NCBI GenBank assembly: GCA_913050545.1
Contig: CAJWZY010000129.1
Location: forward strand, 1-6,539
DNA: 6,539 bases
Source of the DNA: an uncultured bacterium
Lineage (GTDB): Bacteria; Planctomycetota; UBA8108
Direction of reading: 5' to 3'
Shown here one piece after another: positions 5,686 to 6,539 of the stretch. Made by a program: the position numbers and the translations under genes. The notes beneath the pieces are model-generated. The model saw only the letters and a list, made by a program, of their open reading frames with translations, was not told the DNA's origin and ran no database searches. Position 1 is the stretch's first letter. The number at the start of each line of letters is the position of its first letter.

Positions 5686-6114
5686 TTACTTGCTGATTCT
5701 CCGGTCAAACTCGATGTCAGCTTCAATCCCGAGGAGCTGCCGGGCGGAGGCGGCCGGCCGGTGCACTCCGATGTTCCGTGAGACGGGTTTTCCATCATCC
5801 TCAATCTTGTAGCGGTAGGTTTGCCCGCTTGGCAGGTAGAAGCCAACCGGATTCTTCAGGTCCTTGATTCCGTAGACGAAGTAGTGGCCTTCCTCGTGAT
5901 CCTTCAATCTCCGGTGCTCTATGAACCCCCGTACCGTTCGTTTGACAGAGTCACCATCGAAGGCGGCCTCGACAATTCTCAACCAGGAGGACAATTCTTC
6001 GGTTGCCCCAGTGGGGGAGGTTTCTTTTTCCTGGGGTGCAGGCGCGCCTGCGCATCCTGGAAGCAGGAGTGCTGTCATTGCAATTGTCGGGATAAGGGTA
6101 AGGAAAGAACGCAT
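5686..6114 (-). CDS. Small lipoprotein of unknown function
   Basis: This is an exported lipoprotein, not recognised beyond its signal. From the ATG at 6112-6114 it has 142 residues. Residues 1-21 are a lipoprotein signal peptide with lipobox LPGC, the lipidated cysteine being C21; alanine at +2 would allow outer-membrane sorting under the E. coli rule. A short linker rich in Pro, Glu and Thr follows. The mature part has a helix (ELSSWLRIVEAAF) and then a beta-rich section with aromatic residues: HYFVYGIKDLKNPVGFYLPSG, TYRYKIEDD. GAGGAG (6126-6131) lies 11 bases before this ATG and only 5 bases before a TTG (6118-6120) in the same frame, so the start could be two codons earlier. The TTG would overlap the upstream stop codon. 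The tight spacing argues for one operon with both neighbours. Confidence 0.82.
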   Translation of the reverse strand: MRSFLTLIPTIAMTALLLPGCAGAPAPQEKETSPTGATEELSSWLRIVEAAFDGDSVKRTVRGFIEHRRLKDHEEGHYFVYGIKDLKNPVGFYLPSGQTYRYKIEDDGKPVSRNIGVHRPAASARQLLGIEADIEFDRRISK

Positions 6115-6116
6115 TC

Positions 6117-6539
6117 TCAATCTTGCTCCTCGGCAGGTGTGCTGGACTCAACGGCGAAGAGCCGTTCGAGTGATTCTTGTACAACCGGATCAAGTGCTTC
6201 CTGCCTGCAGTAGGCCGAGACGGCGCCGCCGACAAGCAATCTCCCATCCGATCCAAATTTCTCCATCCGTTTATCCAACCATTCTTCCACTTCCCCGGCC
6301 GACTTTCCAGAAGTGAGTTGAGAGACCAGGCGGGGCAGCAGGGAGCCGGCAAACTCCTGTTTGCTTTCAAGCGGTACGAGATCGGAGATCTCTATGGCGC
6401 AGGGCGGAAGCTCGATGCCGATCCGCCTGAGCATTTCCACCTGGAAGTCGCCTGCGAGCTGTGCTGCAACCTCGTCCGTTTCAAGTTTCTGCCTGTTGAG
6501 GGCTTCAATGGGCGCCTCCTGCCCAAGAGCAGGGGCGGG
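6117..6539 (-). CDS. Probably exported protein of unknown function, 5' end outside window
   Basis: The frame is open from the window edge to the TGA at 6117-6119, giving 141 visible residues. The first visible residues, PAPALGQEAPIEAL, look like the end of a signal peptide with an Ala-x-x cleavage site, so the true start is probably only about 20 codons beyond the edge. The rest is mostly helical and acidic: AAQLAGDFQVEMLRRIGIELPPCAIEI, then KQEFAGSLLPRLVSQL, GEVEEWLDKRMEKF and QESLERLFAVE. It has two isolated cysteines and no recognised motif. A GTG at 6438-6440 would give a 107-residue version, but the open frame upstream makes a longer protein more likely. It is the first visible gene of the minus-strand operon, and its stop codon lies two bases before the lipoprotein ATG. 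Confidence 0.68.
   Translation of the reverse strand, partial: PAPALGQEAPIEALNRQKLETDEVAAQLAGDFQVEMLRRIGIELPPCAIEISDLVPLESKQEFAGSLLPRLVSQLTSGKSAGEVEEWLDKRMEKFGSDGRLLVGGAVSAYCRQEALDPVVQESLERLFAVESSTPAEEQD
6126..6131 (-). promoter_or_regulatory. Ribosome binding site for the lipoprotein gene
   Basis: GAGGAG on the minus strand lies inside the end of the upstream gene. The spacing is 5 bases to the TTG at 6120 and 11 bases to the ATG at 6114, so it does not decide between them. It is the only clear Shine-Dalgarno sequence seen in the minus-strand operon. Confidence 0.55.

Noticed and set aside
5951..6370. Minus-strand frame of 139 codons across the lipoprotein and its upstream neighbour
   Set aside because: Out of frame with both the lipoprotein (clear lipobox) and the edge gene; the sequence looks like frame-shifted coding DNA.

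Overview
The window looks like chromosomal core DNA of a Gram-negative, moderately GC-rich bacterium (I judge the mid to upper 50s percent G+C by eye). An envelope lipoprotein, an L,D-transpeptidase and the housekeeping translation genes support this. The L20 sequence and the large LysM/L,D-transpeptidase protein are reminiscent of the PVC group (Planctomycetes, Lentisphaerae, Kiritimatiellae and relatives) or a neighbouring uncultivated phylum. That placement is a low-confidence impression, not a result. I see no mobile element, CRISPR array, tRNA or rRNA.

Plus strand, 1-3770. The window opens inside aspS (aspartyl-tRNA synthetase, C-terminal 236 residues). A leader of about 200 bases follows, with a sigma70-like promoter and a T-tract hairpin directly in front of the next ribosome binding site. 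Then comes the translation operon infC-rpmI-rplT (IF-3, L35, L20). infC begins at an AUU codon at 916, behind a clear Shine-Dalgarno sequence, as is classical for IF-3 autoregulation. The infC-rpmI spacer is unusually long (240 bases) and holds three good hairpins, one just before the rpmI ribosome binding site, so it is a candidate autoregulatory leader. After rplT there is no pheST. Instead a new promoter, with an inverted repeat around its -10 box, probably drives a GTG-started, membrane-anchored LysM-YkuD L,D-transpeptidase that would cross-link peptidoglycan.

A short convergent spacer (3771-3827) contains a 9-bp GC-rich stem without a U tail. It probably separates the two transcription units in both directions.

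Minus strand, 6539 down to 3828. Four tightly packed genes look like one operon: an edge-truncated, probably exported protein of unknown function; a small lipoprotein; a cytosolic SprT-like HExxH zinc metalloprotease; and an exported DUF4412/LolA-like protein with a CxxC...C tail. The last two overlap by 14 bp. What this group does is unknown. It is the part of the window most likely to hold undescribed biology, but nothing in the sequence proves a joint system.
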